A DNA stretch of 43,595 nucleotides, from NCBI GenBank assembly GCA_002702575.1, contig PAAJ01000009.1, positions 125,025 to 168,619 of the forward strand, in the 5' to 3' direction. Positions 18,044 to 26,751 of this stretch are shown in pieces (the stretch's first letter is position 1; each line of letters starts with the position of its first letter). The notes below the pieces were generated by a model. It was given only the letters and a program-made list of their open reading frames with translations. It was not told where the DNA came from and did no database searches. The stretch is from Phycisphaerae bacterium (GTDB lineage: Bacteria > Planctomycetota > Phycisphaerae > Phycisphaerales > SM1A02). The translations under genes were made by a program, and so were the position numbers.

Positions 18044-18645
18044 ACTGCATCCTCGTCGTAGAGCGATTCAAGCGATGCAACGATTTCCTTGAGCTTGGAC
18101 GCAACACGACTCTTCGCCAGATACACATCGTTCTCGGAGATTTCGAGTTCAGCGGCGACATCCACGACGGATCGCTGTTGGAGCGCGACCATTTCGAATG
18201 CTCGGACGGTCTTGTCCGCAATCTTGGTCTTGTTCTTCAGTTCGTCCAGTGCCTTGCGGAGGATCGTCATCCGGCGTTCCGTATCCCAGGCTTCCTCGAA
18301 CTCGTTTTCCCGTGGCATGTCGACGATGGCGGATTCTCCGCGGCTCACGCGACTGGTCGCCCGTTTTCGATAGATGCCGGCAACCCGAAATCGCGCGATG
18401 CCCAGCAGCCAGGAGCGAAGTCGGCCTCGCTCGCGGTCGTACTTGCCCTCCCGGTACTCCTTGATGAACTGGACCATCGTCTCCTGGGCCACATCCACGG
18501 CATCCGCTTCAGGCAGTCCAAGACGTCGGGAAAAGCCGATCAGAATCGGTCGGTAGCGTTCATCGAACTCACGCCAGGCGGCCTCGTTGTCGGCCTCGTG
18601 GAGATTGTTCAGCAGGGCAGTGGTTGTACGACTGGCTTCGGCCAT
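18040..18645 (-). CDS. ECF-type RNA polymerase sigma factor
   Basis: 201 residues from ATG 18645. The open frame continues 35 codons further but that extension runs into the end of pheA, so I reject it. Region 2 is visible in WREFDERYRPILIGFSRR and DAVDVAQETMVQFIKEY, with RGRLRSWLLGIARFR (region 2.4-like), and region 4 in VRAFEMVALQQRSVVDVAAELEISENDVYLAKSRVASKLKEI, whose helix-turn-helix binds the -35 element. There is no anti-sigma gene; instead the next gene, coupled by a GTGA overlap, is a Ser/Thr kinase. pheA lies 55 bases upstream on the same strand. The regulon is unknown, and I find no certain autoregulated promoter. Confidence 0.93.
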   Translation of the reverse strand: MAEASRTTTALLNNLHEADNEAAWREFDERYRPILIGFSRRLGLPEADAVDVAQETMVQFIKEYREGKYDRERGRLRSWLLGIARFRVAGIYRKRATSRVSRGESAIVDMPRENEFEEAWDTERRMTILRKALDELKNKTKIADKTVRAFEMVALQQRSVVDVAAELEISENDVYLAKSRVASKLKEIVASLESLYDEDAV

Positions 18646-18700
18646 GTGATCAGCATACAGGTTCGGGCAGAAGATCAGCTGTGGACTGAGCCAGGGGGAT

Positions 18701-19783
18701 TCAGAGGACCTGTTCGGCCTTCGGATAGGAACCGAGGACGGCAAAATCACGGCAGAGTTTTCGAGCAGTCTCGAGTGCCTCTGCCATCACCGGATCTTCC
18801 TGATGAGCATCGGCATCGATGAAGAAGGAGTAGGACCAGTTCTCATGTCCACTGGGCCTTTTGTCGATGTGACTGAGGTTGATGCCGGCATCCCTGAAGA
18901 CCGCAAGGACATCGACGAGGGCGCCCGGTTCATGGGAGGTGGTGAACATGATGCTCGTCCGGTCCTGGCCGGTCGGTCGGGCACGCTCCCGGGCAATGAC
19001 GAGGAACCGCGTGATGTTGCCGGGATTGTCCTCGATGCCGGAACTGAGAATGTTGACGCCGTGAAGCTTGCCAGCCAACCTCGAGCCGATCGCAGCCAGG
19101 TCGTCACTGACGGCGGCATCGAGAACGGCAGCGGACGATGAGGCCACGTCGACACGTTCAGCCTTCGGAAGATTGTTGTCGAGCCATTGCCGGCACTGGG
19201 AGAACACCTGGGGCTTGCTGGCGATCCGACGAATCCGCTCCATCGGGATGTTCGACAGCAGGCAATGGGAAATCGAGATCAGTGCCTCGGCATAGACCGT
19301 CACCTTGAACTCCGAGAATGCATCGAGCGTGTCCGTGATGCTCCCTCCGGTCGAGTTCTCGTAGGGGACCAGACCGTAGGTGCAGTTTCCCGCCATCACT
19401 TCACGGAACACGGCCGAGATGTCCTCGAATTCCATGAACTCGACGGAGGAGCCGAAGTGTCTCACGGCAGCGACGTGACTGAAGGAGCCCGACGGTCCCA
19501 GGTAGCCGATCGTCACGCCACGTTCCAGCCTGAAACTGCCCGACATCAACTCCCGCCAGATGGCTTCGATTGTTCGATCGGGCAATGGGCCCACGTTCCC
19601 CTTGAGCACCTTGTCCAGAACCTGTCGTTCCCGGTGAGGTGCGTAGATCGGCGTGTCGTTGTCCCGCTTCGTCTCGCCGACGGAAACGACGACCTGTGCT
19701 CGTTCGTTGAGCAGTTCGAGGAGTCGTGCATCGATCTCGTCGATGCGCTTCCTGAGTTCCTGGATGTCTATGGGTCCTGTCAT
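18701..19783 (-). CDS. pheA: Bifunctional chorismate mutase / prephenate dehydratase
   Basis: 360 residues in the standard three-part P-protein order. The AroQ chorismate mutase comes first (IDIQELRKRIDEIDARLLEL...ERQVLDKV, ~1-85). Next is the prephenate dehydratase domain (~93-270), opening IGYLGPSGSFSH, with VPYENSTGGSI and the catalytic TRF in GNITRFLV. Last is a C-terminal ACT regulatory domain with HEPGALVDVLAVFRDAGINL followed by DKRP, where ESRP is usual in phenylalanine-binding P-proteins. It converts chorismate through prephenate to phenylpyruvate for phenylalanine synthesis and is probably feedback-regulated through the ACT domain. It sits between an MFS gene (39-base gap) and the ECF sigma gene. 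No leader peptide or attenuator is evident. Confidence 0.96.
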   Translation of the reverse strand: MTGPIDIQELRKRIDEIDARLLELLNERAQVVVSVGETKRDNDTPIYAPHRERQVLDKVLKGNVGPLPDRTIEAIWRELMSGSFRLERGVTIGYLGPSGSFSHVAAVRHFGSSVEFMEFEDISAVFREVMAGNCTYGLVPYENSTGGSITDTLDAFSEFKVTVYAEALISISHCLLSNIPMERIRRIASKPQVFSQCRQWLDNNLPKAERVDVASSSAAVLDAAVSDDLAAIGSRLAGKLHGVNILSSGIEDNPGNITRFLVIARERARPTGQDRTSIMFTTSHEPGALVDVLAVFRDAGINLSHIDKRPSGHENWSYSFFIDADAHQEDPVMAEALETARKLCRDFAVLGSYPKAEQVL

Positions 19784-19822
19784 GATGTGTTCGCAGTCAG
19801 CAGTATGCCTCGGCTTGGCGGA

Positions 19823-21082
19823 TCATGTCGTGGTCATTTCCTGATGGACCCGACCGGAAGCGAACAGGAGCATGCCCAGCACGCCGGTTCCGACCACCAC
19901 ACAGAGTGTGGCAAAGGCGAGTCCGAACCCACCGCCCGTTTCGGCCAACCAGCCGGTGATCCATGGGCAGGTGACTCCTGAAACCGAGAAGAACGTCACC
20001 ATGACTCCCGTGGCCACGCCGGCTCGCTGCTTGAAGAGATCTGCGCAGATCGAGTAGTAGGGGCTGTTGGGAGCCATCGAGAAACCGATCGCGAGCGATA
20101 CGAAGATGACCGCCCAGGTGACCGAGCTGACGAAGATGACGGGTATGAAGAACAGAACGGCGATCAGCTGGCAGATCCAGATCGGATGAACACGCGCCCT
20201 TCGAGTGCTCGAGGTTCTCTTCATCGCCCGATCCGAGATCCAGCCGACGATTGGAATCAGCAGAATGGACAGGGCCCATGGCAGCGTGCTGGAGAATCCC
20301 ACCGACTGCAGCTTCATGTTCCAGGTCTGTTCCAGATATCCCGGAAGCCATGAGAGGCCGAAGAACAGAACCCAACCGAACGCGAAGAAGGACCAGCTGG
20401 TTGCCAGGAGTGTCGGATTCAACAGGACGTGCTTGATGGGCACCTTGGCTGCGGCTGGTTTCGAATCCGCCACTGGTGATGCGGGAGGTTGTCGGTAGAG
20501 AATCAGGAAAGCGACACCCAGGAGACCACCGAGGCCGCCCAGGCAGATGAACGACCAACGCCATCCGATGCCGAGAATCATGGGTGCGAGTACGAGCCCT
20601 CCGATCAGGAGTGCCAAAGGAACGCCGAGAAGTGAATAGGCCACGGCACGTCCCAGTTCATTGGGCCGCATCCAGTCCACCAGTGCACGGTTCATGGCGG
20701 GAAAGTTCACACCCTCCCCGATCCCCAGAAGAACCCGCAGAACGATGAACATCCAGAAGATCTCGACCAGCCCCTGGAGCGCCATCACAACAGACCAGGT
20801 GAAGAGGCTGATGCTCCAGACGAGCTTCACCCCGAATCGATCGAGCAGAAATCCCGAGAGCAGGTTCACGCTCAGGGTTCCGATCGCAAAGGCCGACATC
20901 AGCAGACCGAAGGAGGCATCCTCGATGCCGAAGTCCGACTCGATGGGCTTGATGGCGAACGAGATCACGACCCGGTCCAGGTAGTTGACCAGTCCCAGGA
21001 AAAAACAGAAGCCGGCAACGGCATAGCGGTAGCGGCTCAACTGATGTGCGGGGAGGCCCTTGATGGGGGTGGAGGGTGACAT
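19823..21082 (-). CDS. MFS transporter, ACS (anion:cation symporter)-like
   Basis: 419 residues with 12 predicted helices. The N-terminal FFLGLVNYLDRVVISFAIKPI carries the NYxDR pattern of the ACS family (sialic acid, hexuronate, galactonate and tartrate carriers). LLSGFLLDRFGVKLVWS is motif A, and IGEGVNFPAMNRALVDWM is the family's helix-4 signature. It probably imports an organic acid or sugar acid by cation symport; the exact substrate is not readable. It is unrelated at close range to the two other MFS proteins in this window. It is followed by pheA at a 39-base gap, so cotranscription is possible although no metabolic link is obvious. Confidence 0.92.
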   Translation of the reverse strand: MSPSTPIKGLPAHQLSRYRYAVAGFCFFLGLVNYLDRVVISFAIKPIESDFGIEDASFGLLMSAFAIGTLSVNLLSGFLLDRFGVKLVWSISLFTWSVVMALQGLVEIFWMFIVLRVLLGIGEGVNFPAMNRALVDWMRPNELGRAVAYSLLGVPLALLIGGLVLAPMILGIGWRWSFICLGGLGGLLGVAFLILYRQPPASPVADSKPAAAKVPIKHVLLNPTLLATSWSFFAFGWVLFFGLSWLPGYLEQTWNMKLQSVGFSSTLPWALSILLIPIVGWISDRAMKRTSSTRRARVHPIWICQLIAVLFFIPVIFVSSVTWAVIFVSLAIGFSMAPNSPYYSICADLFKQRAGVATGVMVTFFSVSGVTCPWITGWLAETGGGFGLAFATLCVVVGTGVLGMLLFASGRVHQEMTTT

Positions 21083-21214
21083 GATTCGCTTTCAGGGGGT
21101 TCAGATGGAACCAAGTGGGCTTCAGAGCAGAATAACCACTATGGAAACCCGGACAGTGGGTTGCCTGGAGGCCGTTTCGGGTGTCCAATGGTGTATTGAG
21201 AGAGAGGTTCCCCC

Positions 21215-22837
21215 ATGTCATTTGTCCCCCTCATGGCGATTGTCATCGCGATCAGTGCTTCATCGGACCAGTTCCAGGGGCCACCAGCCCTTGATGAGCC
21301 CATCCTGCGTGATGGCCAACTGGTCTTCCCCGAGGGGGCCAGGATTCCCAAGTCCATGACGCAGACGGAGTTGGACTTCCTCGATGGGCAACTCATCCAG
21401 GTGCCACGAGGTGTGACGCCGCCTCCTCCGGGGCCCATCCGCTCGGCATCCGAGTACGAGAACATGGCCGGCATCCTGCTCGCCTGGGAAGGCTACTCGT
21501 CGATTCTCTCGCAGATGGCCGCCGCCATCACGACCGTCGGCGATGCCAAGGTCTTCATCGCCTGTGACAGCAACAACGAGGCCAACACGGCCCGCAACAA
21601 CTGCATCTCGGCAGGGGCGGATCCTGACAACATCGTCACGGTTGTCCGCTCGACCAACACGGTGTGGATCCGTGACTACGGTCCACGATACGCCTACGAA
21701 GGTGACTGTCGCGTGATCATCGATCACACGTACAACCGTCCCCGTCCCAATGACAATGCCTACAACTCATACTTCGGCAGCCAGTTCAATCATCCCGTCT
21801 ACCAGATTCCACTGGTGCATGGCGGTGGCAACTATCACCTGAACGGTGTCGGTGTCAGTGCGGCGACCGAACTCATCGTCAATGAGAACCCGGGGCTGTC
21901 CGCCTCCCAGATCGTCCAGTACTGGCGGGACTACCAGAACGTCGAGACCTATCTCCATGATGCGTTCCCGACCTCGGTGGACTACACCCAGCACATCGAC
22001 ATGTGGATGCTGATCTGTGGTGATGAACGCATCATCATCAGTGACTGGCCGACCCAGTCCGGTACGACACAGGACCAGATCTGTGACAACGCCGCGGCCT
22101 ACTACGAGGGGCTCGGTTGGGAAGTCTTCCGGACGCCGGCGTTCGCTTCCGGTGGCGTTCACTACACCTACACCAACATGGTGGTGTGCAACGGTCTGAT
22201 CCTGCTGCCCGAGTACAACGACATTTCCAATACCTACGACAATCAGGCCAAGGCAGCCGTCGAGGCGGCGATGCCCGGTCGCGAGGTCGTTCAGATCGTC
22301 TGCGACAGCCTGGCCTACTCCGCCGGGGTCATGCACTGCATCTGCATGCACATGCCTGCCCACGCCGGTGGGGTCAATCCGACGACCTGTCTACAGACCC
22401 CCGTTGAAGGCATCATCGACCCGAACGACTGTCCTCGAATCAACTGGATCAGCGATGACGACGAGTTCGACGTGGTCTCGGTGGACATCGAATACTCCGT
22501 TGATGACGGTGGTTCATGGACCACGCTTCAGTCCAATCTGCCAACCGCCGGCTTCGCCGACATCTGTATTCCCGACACGCCGACCACCCAGGGCCGACTT
22601 CGAGTGCTGGCCCGTGATGGCGATGGCAACACGGGTGGAGACCTCAGTGGCATCATCATCGTCGAAGGCGACGGCGTCGAAGGCGACGTCAATGGCGATG
22701 GACAGGTGAACGTGGTCGACGTACTGGCGGTCATCGGAGACTGGAACTGCGTTGGTGACTGCGAAGCAGACGTCAATGGCGATCTCATCGTCAACGTGGA
22801 AGATGTCCTCATCGTGCTGGAAAACTTCGGTAACTGA
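21215..22837 (+). CDS. Secreted peptidylarginine/agmatine-deiminase-like enzyme with dockerin-like C-terminus
   Basis: 540 residues; ribosome site GAGAGAGG upstream of the ATG. A short signal peptide (VPLMAIVIAISASS) is followed by a guanidine-modifying fold of the PAD_porph/agmatine deiminase type. Expected catalytic elements are present: WIRDYGP (Asp154), HGGGNYHLNG (His202), HIDMW (His260/Asp262), the TYTNMV Asn, and the nucleophile Cys375 in GVMHCICMH. It should hydrolyse a guanidino group to ureido plus ammonia. From about residue 410 an Ig-like segment precedes two dockerin-like loops (DVNGDGQVNVVDV, DVNGDLIVNVEDV) ending ENFGN. Export and the tail point to an extracellular substrate, either protein arginine or agmatine; which cannot be decided. 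Monocistronic. Confidence 0.92.
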   Translation: MSFVPLMAIVIAISASSDQFQGPPALDEPILRDGQLVFPEGARIPKSMTQTELDFLDGQLIQVPRGVTPPPPGPIRSASEYENMAGILLAWEGYSSILSQMAAAITTVGDAKVFIACDSNNEANTARNNCISAGADPDNIVTVVRSTNTVWIRDYGPRYAYEGDCRVIIDHTYNRPRPNDNAYNSYFGSQFNHPVYQIPLVHGGGNYHLNGVGVSAATELIVNENPGLSASQIVQYWRDYQNVETYLHDAFPTSVDYTQHIDMWMLICGDERIIISDWPTQSGTTQDQICDNAAAYYEGLGWEVFRTPAFASGGVHYTYTNMVVCNGLILLPEYNDISNTYDNQAKAAVEAAMPGREVVQIVCDSLAYSAGVMHCICMHMPAHAGGVNPTTCLQTPVEGIIDPNDCPRINWISDDDEFDVVSVDIEYSVDDGGSWTTLQSNLPTAGFADICIPDTPTTQGRLRVLARDGDGNTGGDLSGIIIVEGDGVEGDVNGDGQVNVVDVLAVIGDWNCVGDCEADVNGDLIVNVEDVLIVLENFGN

Positions 22838-22870
22838 GCCTGCGTTCGCTTCGGTTGCTACGATTCAACC

Positions 22871-23260
22871 ATGAACAAACCGAACATGGTTCTTGTCGCG
22901 GTGGTCTTCGGTGTCCTCCTCATCCTGCAGGGCATCGGGTTCTGGTTGTCAACGGGCTTTGAAATGGCACGCTTCACGGCGGCCATCCCGGCTTTCTTCG
23001 GGATTGCGCTGCTGCTGCTGGGCATTCTCTCCGGTCTGTTTCCCGGGGCACGCAAGCATCTCATGCACGTGACCATCCTCGTGGCCCTGCTCGGGATCGC
23101 CGGTGGCATCGTGATGGGTCTCAAGAGCCTTCGGGCCGAGGAGATCGCCTGGTCGAAGGTCTGGGATCAGGGGATTCTCGCGTTGCTGTGTCTGATCTAC
23201 TTCGGGTACTGCCTCGCGAGCTTCATCAGTGCCCGCAAGAACCGCACGTTGGCCGAGTAG
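22871..23260 (+). CDS. Small four-helix membrane protein, unknown
   Basis: 129 residues with four hydrophobic segments: MVLVAVVFGVLLILQGIGFW, FTAAIPAFFGIALLLLGIL, VTILVALLGIAGGIVMGL and GILALLCLIYFGYCLASFI. Short charged loops and a basic C-terminus suggest an inner-membrane protein. I do not recognise a family function. It lies 33 bases downstream of the deiminase gene, on the same strand, and ends one base before the convergent ytoQ gene. The helical pattern and clean spacing argue that it is real. Confidence 0.75.
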   Translation: MNKPNMVLVAVVFGVLLILQGIGFWLSTGFEMARFTAAIPAFFGIALLLLGILSGLFPGARKHLMHVTILVALLGIAGGIVMGLKSLRAEEIAWSKVWDQGILALLCLIYFGYCLASFISARKNRTLAE

Positions 23261-23261
23261 T

Positions 23262-23720
23262 TCAGCCCAGTGAGCCTTCGATCACGTACTTCAGCAGCGC
23301 GACGATCTGTTCGGGCTGCCTCGCGACGGCATTGGCGGCGGCATCGACTTCCTTGAGTGCATGATCATGTTCTTCTGGATGAAGAATGATCAACGGTTTG
23401 CCCAACGCGGCGGCCTGGCCTGCATCGAAGGCGGCATTCCACTGGCGGTACTTCTCGCCGAATCGAATCACGACGACATCCGCCTGCTGAATGAACGTGC
23501 GGGTGCGGATGGCATTCACCGAGGCACCCTGGTGATCGGTCCAGAAGGAGGAGGCCTCCTCGCCGAGGATGGCCACGCCACAGGCGTCGCTGGCATCATG
23601 ATCCGTCACCGGGTTCACGAAATCGACCGGGAGACCGGCCGCTTCGACTCCGGTGCGAATGACATCCCGCCAATCACTGTGGATCTCACCACCCAGATAG
23701 ACGGTCCATCTCCGGCTCAC
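23262..23720 (-). CDS. ytoQ: YtoQ family protein
   Basis: 152 residues from GTG. The sequence runs WTVYLGGEIHSDWRDVIRTG...FVNPVTDHDASDACG...KYRQWNAAFDAGQAAALGKPLIILH, which is the pattern of the YtoQ family. The fold resembles nucleoside 2-deoxyribosyltransferases (GEIHSDWR near the N-terminus, QWNAAFDAG in the middle), but no reaction has been established that I know of. The start overlaps the TGA of greA (GTGA), so it is translationally coupled to the elongation factor gene. The association could reflect a nucleotide-related role; this is inference. Confidence 0.88.
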   Translation of the reverse strand: MSRRWTVYLGGEIHSDWRDVIRTGVEAAGLPVDFVNPVTDHDASDACGVAILGEEASSFWTDHQGASVNAIRTRTFIQQADVVVIRFGEKYRQWNAAFDAGQAAALGKPLIILHPEEHDHALKEVDAAANAVARQPEQIVALLKYVIEGSLG

Positions 23721-24181
23721 AGGACTTCAACGATCTCGAAGCGTTTCTCGCCACGGGGCAGATCCGCACGGATCGTCTCACCGAGTCGAGCTTTCATGAG
23801 GGCTGTGCCCAAGGCTGAATTGGGTGTGACTTCGATGCATTCCGGATCGAAGTCGCCGCTCATGTCGCCGACCAGACGATAGACCTGTTCCTGGCCGGTC
23901 TTCACATCCTTGAGCTTCACGGTGGCGCCGATGAAGACCATGTCTTCGGGAAGATCGGTGTCATCGGTCACGATCGCGGTCGACAGCCGTTCCTCCAACT
24001 GCTTGATCCTGGCTTCATTCATGCCCTGATCTTCACGAGCAGCGTGATACTCGGCGTTTTCCTTGAGGTCACCCAGTTCACGTGCACGGCCGATCCGGTC
24101 GGAGAGTTCCTTGCGTTGCTTCTGGCGCGTCGCGAGTTCTTCCTCGATCTTGTCCTTGTCAGCCTGTGTCATGTAGTCCAT
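23717..24181 (-). CDS. greA: Transcription elongation factor GreA
   Basis: 154 residues, close to the usual 158. The N-terminal coiled coil (KIEEELATRQKQRKELSDRIGRARELGDLKENAEYHAAREDQG) carries the acidic tip residues that enter the RNA polymerase secondary channel. The C-terminal FKBP-like half has VFIGATVKLKDVKTG, ECIEVTPNSALGTALM and ETIRADLPRGEKRFEIVEV. It rescues backtracked polymerase by stimulating transcript cleavage. Start at ATG 24181 with GAGAG five bases upstream; ATG 24172 is the alternative. It lies 21 bases after a small lipoprotein gene and overlaps ytoQ by four bases, forming a probable three-gene operon. Confidence 0.97.
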   Translation of the reverse strand: MDYMTQADKDKIEEELATRQKQRKELSDRIGRARELGDLKENAEYHAAREDQGMNEARIKQLEERLSTAIVTDDTDLPEDMVFIGATVKLKDVKTGQEQVYRLVGDMSGDFDPECIEVTPNSALGTALMKARLGETIRADLPRGEKRFEIVEVL

Positions 24182-24202
24182 CGGTTCTCTCTCATTACTC
24201 TT

Positions 24203-24625
24203 TCATCTGGATTCCGGATCACCAGCCATTGCCGATGTGGTGGAGGCATCCAGATCGGGTTGTATTTTCAGGGTCGTCTGGCTTCGGAGCAGACCGAATT
24301 CACGAACCATGACGTCGAAGACCATGGCATTCGTGGCCGGATCTTCAGTGGTCTTCACCTCGACCCAGTGGCGATCGCCACTGACACACATGCTAGCGGA
24401 TTCACCGCTTCGGCAGATCAGTGTGGGAGAAGCGACGATCTCTTTTTCGGCATCTTCCGTGTTCTGGTGCTTCGTGATCACGACGTTGACTTTCCACCGG
24501 TCATCATCAAGCGAAGTGGCCGTGACATCGGTTGCCCATCCTGCGGATGGCACGCAGCCTGCCAGGGTCGACACGAGGGCCAGGCCCAGGGCATGGATCA
24601 TGAGCATGACAGGTCCTGATGTCAT
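24203..24625 (-). CDS. Small lipoprotein, unknown
   Basis: 140 residues with ribosome site GGGAG seven bases before the ATG. The N-terminus is a lipoprotein signal with lipobox LAGC (Cys24). The rest (CVPSAGWATDVTATSLDDDRWKV...) is a short beta-rich domain with two further Cys residues (ICRSGESASMCVSG) that may pair; no family is recognised. It precedes greA by 21 bases on the same strand. I infer a periplasmic or outer-membrane lipid-anchored protein. Length, lipobox and ribosome site support it being real. Confidence 0.72.
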   Translation of the reverse strand: MTSGPVMLMIHALGLALVSTLAGCVPSAGWATDVTATSLDDDRWKVNVVITKHQNTEDAEKEIVASPTLICRSGESASMCVSGDRHWVEVKTTEDPATNAMVFDVMVREFGLLRSQTTLKIQPDLDASTTSAMAGDPESR

Positions 24626-24704
24626 AATCAGACTCCCGGAATGACGACGAGGGCTTCACCAGCCCTCTCGAGGAGGATAGCATCAGCGGGAAGGAACGTC
24701 TGAC

Positions 24705-25703
24705 ATGAACACGCCATCGGATCCGCACAAACCCGTTGAACCTGTTGCCAGAGGGCCTTTCCTGCTGTCGACCTGGTCCTTCGGTGAACGAGCCAATGCA
24801 GCTGCCTGGCCGGGACTGGCACGGGGTGGATCGGCGTTGGATGCTGTCGAAGAGGTCTGCGTTTTCTGCGAAGACGATCCCGACATCGACTCGGTTGGTT
24901 TCGGCGGACTTCCCGATCGAGATGGCAGGATGTCCCTCGACGGGTGCGTCATGTTGTCACCGGAGAAAAGTGGCAGTGTCTGCGCGATCCGTCGACACCG
25001 GCATCCGGTGACGATTGCCCGTCTGGTCATGGATCACACGCCGCATGTCATGCTCGCAGGTGAAGGCGCTGATGAGTTTGCACAGGCGCATGGTCAACAG
25101 CAGGAAGAACTGCTCTCACCCGGTGCGGCTGAAGCCTGGAAGAAATGGAAACAGGACCGATTGCCTGCAGATCAATCTCGAGACCAGGGTGTGCGACCTT
25201 TCGATCGAGACTCGACAGGTAATCTCTTTGCAGCAGGGGACGACGAGTCCAGGTGGAACAACAATCATGACACCATCGGTGTCCTGTCTCTCGATGAGCA
25301 TGGCCTGATGGCCGGTGCGTGTTCCACAAGTGGGATGCCCTGGAAGGTCCCGGGCAGAGTCGGGGATTCTCCGATCATCGGACACGGGCTGTATGTCGAT
25401 CCACAGGGCGGGGCGGCAGTCGCGACCGGTACGGGAGAACTGGTCATGGCGATCTGCGGCAGCTTCCTGGCGGTCGAGGAAATGCGAAGAGGTGCCATGC
25501 CCCGTGAGGCTGTGACCGAAGTTCTGGAGCGGATCGCCGCACGGTCGGATCTGGAACCCACACATCAGGTGGCGATCATCGCCCTGAGACCGGATGGCCA
25601 TTGGGGCGCAGGTGCGCTGCGTCCGGGTTTTCGTTTCGTGGCCAGTGATGCGACAGGTCACCATGTCTTGCAACCTGAAGTTGTTCAACTGCCAGGGACC
25701 TGA
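24705..25703 (+). CDS. N4-(beta-N-acetylglucosaminyl)-L-asparaginase (glycosylasparaginase) family
   Basis: 332 residues of the Ntn-hydrolase asparaginase_2 family. The autoprocessing site is HDTIG, with Thr190 as the nucleophile freed when the precursor cuts itself into alpha and beta chains. The DSVGFGGLPDRDGRMSLDG block (residues ~64-84) is the family's conserved N-terminal region and separates it from plant-type L-asparaginases. GRVGDSPIIGHGLYVD and GGAAVATGTGE are the beta-chain substrate loop. It would cleave the GlcNAc-Asn linkage left after glycoprotein degradation. There is no recognisable signal peptide, so it may be cytoplasmic. It lies 67 bases ahead of the Ppx/GppA gene on the same strand. 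Confidence 0.92.
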   Translation: MNTPSDPHKPVEPVARGPFLLSTWSFGERANAAAWPGLARGGSALDAVEEVCVFCEDDPDIDSVGFGGLPDRDGRMSLDGCVMLSPEKSGSVCAIRRHRHPVTIARLVMDHTPHVMLAGEGADEFAQAHGQQQEELLSPGAAEAWKKWKQDRLPADQSRDQGVRPFDRDSTGNLFAAGDDESRWNNNHDTIGVLSLDEHGLMAGACSTSGMPWKVPGRVGDSPIIGHGLYVDPQGGAAVATGTGELVMAICGSFLAVEEMRRGAMPREAVTEVLERIAARSDLEPTHQVAIIALRPDGHWGAGALRPGFRFVASDATGHHVLQPEVVQLPGT

Positions 25704-25770
25704 TTGCCGAATCTGAACGTGACCTTCTGAAACCATTCCTCATGAGCAGGCATGGCGTTATAGTCAGTAC

Positions 25771-26739
25771 ATGACGCAGTCTGCAGGGATTCGCAAGGCA
25801 GAGCGATTTGCCGCCATCGATGTTGGAAGCAACAGCGTCAAGCTATCACTTGCTGTTGCAGGCAGTGGTCGCCGGCCAGCGGTCATTGAAACAGCTCGGA
25901 TCGTTTCCCAACTCGGGCAGAAGGCGAAGAAGGACGGCACTCTTCACGTGGGTTCCATGGAGCGGACTGCCGAGGCCATCGCCGAGATGGTCGAGGAAGC
26001 GAGACGGCAGGATGCTTCGATGATCCGTGCCGTTGCAACCAGCGCCGCACGCGAGGCACCGAATGGAGCCGATCTCAAGGAACGCGTCCGCGCGCTTGCG
26101 GGGATCGAGCTCGAGATCATCTCGGGCCAGACAGAGGCGGCACTCGCGTTCAAGGCGGTCTCGTCGCATCACATCGTGGATGATCATTCGAGTCTGGTCT
26201 TCGACACCGGCGGTGGCAGTACCGAGATCATCCTGGCGGACAACTACGATATTCGCAGCTGTGATTCGATTCCCTGTGGAGCCCTGAGACTCGCCGAGCA
26301 GTTCGATGCAAAGGGCCGCACCAGCAGCAAGGTCGTCGCCGCCATCCGTGAGAATGTCCGTGAAGGACTGGAGGCTGTTCGCCGCAAGGCGATTGACACC
26401 ACGATCGCCGTGGGCATGGGGGGGACCTGCACGGCGCTCGCCCTCCTCGACATCGGGCCCTTGCCTGTCCCAAGAAACGGGAAGCCTCCAGCGATCCTTC
26501 GTGAAAACCACACGATGGCCAGGGAAACGGTCGAGGCACGACTGACCTGGCTTCGGAAGATGGACATCGAGGAGCGCAAGGAACGAACCGGTCTGCGGAC
26601 GCGGCGTGCCGAGATCATCGTGGCTGGTGCCTGCATCGTGGCGGAGATCCTGGCGGTCTTCGAGATGGAGTGGGTCGCCTTGCTGGATGTCGGTCTGAGG
26701 GACGGCCTGCTCATCGAGATGATGCAGCCGCAGGACTGA
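25771..26739 (+). CDS. Ppx/GppA family phosphatase (exopolyphosphatase type)
   Basis: 322 residues, the short form that has only the two ASKHA (actin-like) domains and lacks the C-terminal HD domain of E. coli Ppx. The phosphate-1 motif is AIDVGSNSVKLSL (DVGSNSVK at 17-24), the central motif is IISGQTEAALAFKAV, phosphate-2 is DTGGGSTEII, and AVGMGGTCTALA is the adenosine-like motif. Members hydrolyse polyphosphate or pppGpp; which of the two is used here cannot be said. It is cytoplasmic. The 3' end is 12 bases from the convergent ATP-grasp gene. Confidence 0.93.
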   Translation: MTQSAGIRKAERFAAIDVGSNSVKLSLAVAGSGRRPAVIETARIVSQLGQKAKKDGTLHVGSMERTAEAIAEMVEEARRQDASMIRAVATSAAREAPNGADLKERVRALAGIELEIISGQTEAALAFKAVSSHHIVDDHSSLVFDTGGGSTEIILADNYDIRSCDSIPCGALRLAEQFDAKGRTSSKVVAAIRENVREGLEAVRRKAIDTTIAVGMGGTCTALALLDIGPLPVPRNGKPPAILRENHTMARETVEARLTWLRKMDIEERKERTGLRTRRAEIIVAGACIVAEILAVFEMEWVALLDVGLRDGLLIEMMQPQD

Positions 26740-26751
26740 TCCGTGTGCCGC

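Noticed and set aside
18646-18750. N-terminal extension of the ECF sigma factor
   Set aside because: It would overlap the end of pheA and adds residues with no sigma-factor similarity; the ATG at 18645 gives the normal length.
25759-25764. TATAGT as a -10 box for the Ppx/GppA gene
   Set aside because: It lies only six bases before the start codon and has no matching -35 element, so it cannot give a normal leader.
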